Below are positions 38,906-40,435 of a DNA stretch of 40,435 nt, one piece after another. The DNA is from CAYVUV01 sp964455095 (GTDB lineage Bacteria > Desulfobacterota > Binatia > HRBIN30 > CADEER01), in NCBI GenBank assembly GCA_964455095.1, contig CAYVUV010000383.1, forward strand, positions 1-40,435. The letters run 5' to 3'. The notes beneath the pieces were generated by a model. It had not been told where the DNA came from and did not search any database. It was given only the letters and a program-made list of their open reading frames with translations. Numbering within the stretch: the stretch's first letter is position 1; every line of letters begins with the position of its first letter. The position numbers and the translations under genes are program-made.

Positions 38906-39289
38906 CTACGCCCCGATCTCCCGGCCGTCGTTCAACGCCAACCAGCCGCGCAGGATTCGATAGAGCACCCAGACGCCGGTGAACACGACGATGAGCCAGG
39001 CAAACGGAATGCCGACGATGGTGACGAAGAGGAAGACCGCGATCGTCACCCAGAGGACCGCGAACCAGAAGGTGCGGATCTGCCAGCGGAAGTGCGACTC
39101 CAGGTAGGTGCCGCGCACGTCGGAGCGCTTGGCGTAGTTGAGGATCACCGCCAGGATCGACGGCCAGCCGGTGAGGAACGCCGTCACGATGGCCGCTGAC
39201 GAGATCACGCCCATCACGGCGCTGAAGGCGTGCAGGGCGTAGATGATGTGCGTGAGGCGCGCGAGCCCTTCGCGTGGCATCGCATTCAT
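38906..39289 (-). CDS. Small membrane protein, DUF4870-like
   Basis: 127 aa with three predicted membrane segments: THIIYALHAFSAVMGVISSA (start), VLWVTIAVFLFVTIVGIPFA and WLIVVFTGVWVLYRILRGWL. Between them lies the polar YAKRSDVRGTYLESHFRWQI RTFW region; the ESHFRWQIRTFW motif is typical of a small family of inner-membrane proteins related to DUF4870. GGAGGGA site before the ATG. It starts 15 bases after the MBL hydrolase stop, so the two form an operon. Function unknown. Confidence 0.85.
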   Translation of the reverse strand: MNAMPREGLARLTHIIYALHAFSAVMGVISSAAIVTAFLTGWPSILAVILNYAKRSDVRGTYLESHFRWQIRTFWFAVLWVTIAVFLFVTIVGIPFAWLIVVFTGVWVLYRILRGWLALNDGREIGA

Positions 39290-39304
39290 GGCTGTCCCTC
39301 CGGG

Positions 39305-40009
39305 CTAGAGCCTGGCGGCCAGGGCGCGCAGCAGGGCCGCGCCGTCGCCGCGCCAGGCGCTGCCGTGCATGCACGCCAGGGTGGTCGGGGCCTCGCGCGC
39401 CAGACGCTCGAGCGTCGCGCCCGTCTGCGGCGCATGGGCGAAGTAGTCGAGCGGGGCGCGGAACGCCTCGCTCGGCCCGAGGATGTCGGCTTCGGTGAGC
39501 GGCGTGTCGCCCGCGCCGGGCTGCGTGAAGAGGTCGCCGCAGAGGAAGGTGTGCGTCGCGTTCTCCATCATGAGACCACACTCCCAGCTGTGCGGCACGT
39601 GCGGCGTGTCGAACCAGCGCACGGTGTGGCGGCCGAGATCGAGCGCTTCACCGTCGGCCAGCGCGCGCGGCGGGCGGTCGGCGAAGTCGTCGACCGAGGT
39701 CATGGCCGCGACGCGGCTGCACACGGCCACCGCCTGCGGTGCCGTGGCGAGCCAGTGGTTGAGCGCGCCGCACTCGTCCGCCTCGAAGTGCGACAAGCCG
39801 ATCCAGCGCAGCCGCTCGACTGGCATGACGCGGCCGACCGCCTCGCGCACGAGCGGAAACAACTGCCGCGGGCCGGTGTGGAAGAGCAGCGCTTCGTCAC
39901 TGGCGATCAGGTACTGGTTGAAGCTGAACTTGTCCGGCCCGCCGGGAATCTCGACCGGGGTGTTGATGCGGTAGATGCCGTCGGCGACTTCGTCGATGTT
40001 GGTGGCCAT
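39305..40009 (-). CDS. MBL-fold hydrolase with flavodiiron-type metal ligands
   Basis: 234 aa from the ATG at 40009 with AAGGAG nine bases upstream; the frame is open further but no family sequence is lost. The metal site is of the oxygen-binding di-iron (ODP) kind, H-x-E-x-D (His74, Glu76, Asp78 in LSHFEADECGAL), then His140 (PHVPHSWE), Asp159 (LCGDLF) and His215 (CMHGSAW), instead of the usual HxHxDH of lactamases. Flavodiiron proteins also carry a flavodoxin domain; none is present here. It could be an oxygen or nitric-oxide sensor/reductase needing a separate redox partner, or a hydrolase that kept the ligand set. Cytoplasmic; upstream of the DUF4870-like membrane protein in the same operon. 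Confidence 0.9.
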   Translation of the reverse strand: MATNIDEVADGIYRINTPVEIPGGPDKFSFNQYLIASDEALLFHTGPRQLFPLVREAVGRVMPVERLRWIGLSHFEADECGALNHWLATAPQAVAVCSRVAAMTSVDDFADRPPRALADGEALDLGRHTVRWFDTPHVPHSWECGLMMENATHTFLCGDLFTQPGAGDTPLTEADILGPSEAFRAPLDYFAHAPQTGATLERLAREAPTTLACMHGSAWRGDGAALLRALAARL

Positions 40010-40162
40010 AGGGATCTCCTTGTGAGCGCACAGAATCGCGCGCCGGGCGCGAAGAATCCAGCGTTTCAAGTCTTCCCTTCGAACCTGACGCGGGATCCTG
40101 GTGTGTCGCTGCGTCGGCTTTGCCGAGCAATTCCCACTCAGGGGTTCCACGGACGACGTAGA

Positions 40163-40265
40163 GAATCACGAAACCACGAAAGAGCGACACCACGAAAGAT
40201 AAGCCACATCTAAAGGCACCAGGTAGAGTTTCGTGTCTTCGTACTGTCGCGCTTTCGTGATCTTC
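40163..40265. repeat. Palindromic repeat of ACGAAA motifs
   Basis: Left arm 40163-40200 (ATCACGAAACCACGAAAGAG onward) and right arm 40229-40265 (TTTCGTGTCTTCGTAC ... GCGCTTTCGTGATCTTC) are imperfect inverse copies around a 28-base loop. The CACGAAA-type motif is a known interspersed repeat in diverse bacteria. It separates the MBL operon from the gene at the right edge. Confidence 0.65.
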
Positions 40266-40307
40266 TGACGACGGCGATTTTTGGGGCAAAACTGGCTGCG
40301 CTCCAAG

Positions 40308-40435
40308 TCATGGCCGCCAGTTGCCCGTGCAATCGCCGAATGCCAATGCGACGAAATCCTGGCCGGCAGCGGGCGCGGCGAGGGGCTGGTAGGCGATGGT
40401 GGCGGGGACGCAGAGGCTGGCACCGATCTGCGCCG
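40308..40435 (-). CDS. C-terminal end of a gene cut by the window edge
   Basis: A frame entering from the right edge runs 41 codons to a TGA at 40308: ...AQIGASLCVPATIAYQPLA, APAAGQDFVALAFGDCTGNW, RP. Codon use is strongly third-position GC. The two cysteines and the LCVPATIAY / LAFGDCTGNW style look like the end of an extracellular domain. Start, length and function cannot be seen. Confidence 0.6.
   Translation of the reverse strand, partial: AQIGASLCVPATIAYQPLAAPAAGQDFVALAFGDCTGNWRP

Noticed and set aside
1..40435. tRNA, rRNA, riboswitch, prophage or replication-origin signals
   Set aside because: I looked for cloverleaf-like segments, conserved rRNA blocks, integrase or phage structural genes and DnaA-box clusters in the gaps and saw none I could support by eye.

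Overview
The window is high-GC DNA from an uncultured-type Gram-negative bacterium. The best guess is a soil or sediment lineage formerly filed under Deltaproteobacteria, such as Candidatus Binatota or a myxobacterial relative. This is inferred from the style of the proteins (Myxococcus-type Cys-rich repeats, dockerin-like modules with Thr/Pro linkers, delta-60 and FG-GAP propellers, an IPTL-CTERM-like tail, a WS/DGAT gene); no rRNA or marker gene is present to prove it. I count 28 genes: 25 intact, one frame-shifted and two cut by the window edges, plus one doubtful small membrane ORF. About half of the products carry signal peptides or lipoboxes, so this is largely an envelope/secretome region.

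Layout. 1-4257: a cut secreted protein, a DUF1566 (Lcl) protein, a dockerin-like protein, then a convergent, unusual P-II-like protein with a possible small membrane partner. 4408-6567: an AraC regulator and an NTF2/SnoaL-like gene among palindromic mobile-type repeats; the NTF2 gene is bracketed by two copies of one ~158-bp element. 6608-11563 (minus): a WS/DGAT wax ester/triacylglycerol synthase overlapping an acyl-CoA dehydrogenase, followed by a lipoprotein sulfatase with a C-terminal dockerin-like module. 11775-15445 (minus): a seven-repeat FG-GAP protein and a disintegrin-like Cys-rich protein. 15661-19417 (minus): a probable operon of CrtI/RetSat-like FAD oxidoreductase, YceI protein, secreted protein and an ICMT/NnrU/MddA-like membrane methyltransferase with a one-base frameshift. 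19837-20361: a GNAT acetyltransferase. 20449-28819 (minus): a 1352-aa delta-60 propeller protein, a 1108-aa protein with eleven tandem eight-cysteine repeats, and a collagen-like protein. 28923-30703 (minus): a DUF6502 protein coupled by an ATGA overlap to a DUF5666 lipoprotein, divergent from an 821-aa repeat protein across a perfect palindrome. 33468-35708: a nine-haem cytochrome c. 36164-38841: a beta-helix protein and a small lipoprotein. 38906-40435 (minus): a membrane protein, a di-iron-type MBL hydrolase and the tail of another gene.

How the genes may work together: the clearest metabolic unit is lipid storage and turnover (WS/DGAT with acyl-CoA dehydrogenase). The nonahaem cytochrome suggests periplasmic or extracellular electron transfer. 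The large repeat proteins probably build surface or secreted structures. The most novel items are the 8-Cys tandem-repeat protein with its collagen-like partner, the P-II-like protein lacking canonical ligand residues, the DUF6502/DUF5666/repeat-protein divergon, and four families of short palindromic elements.
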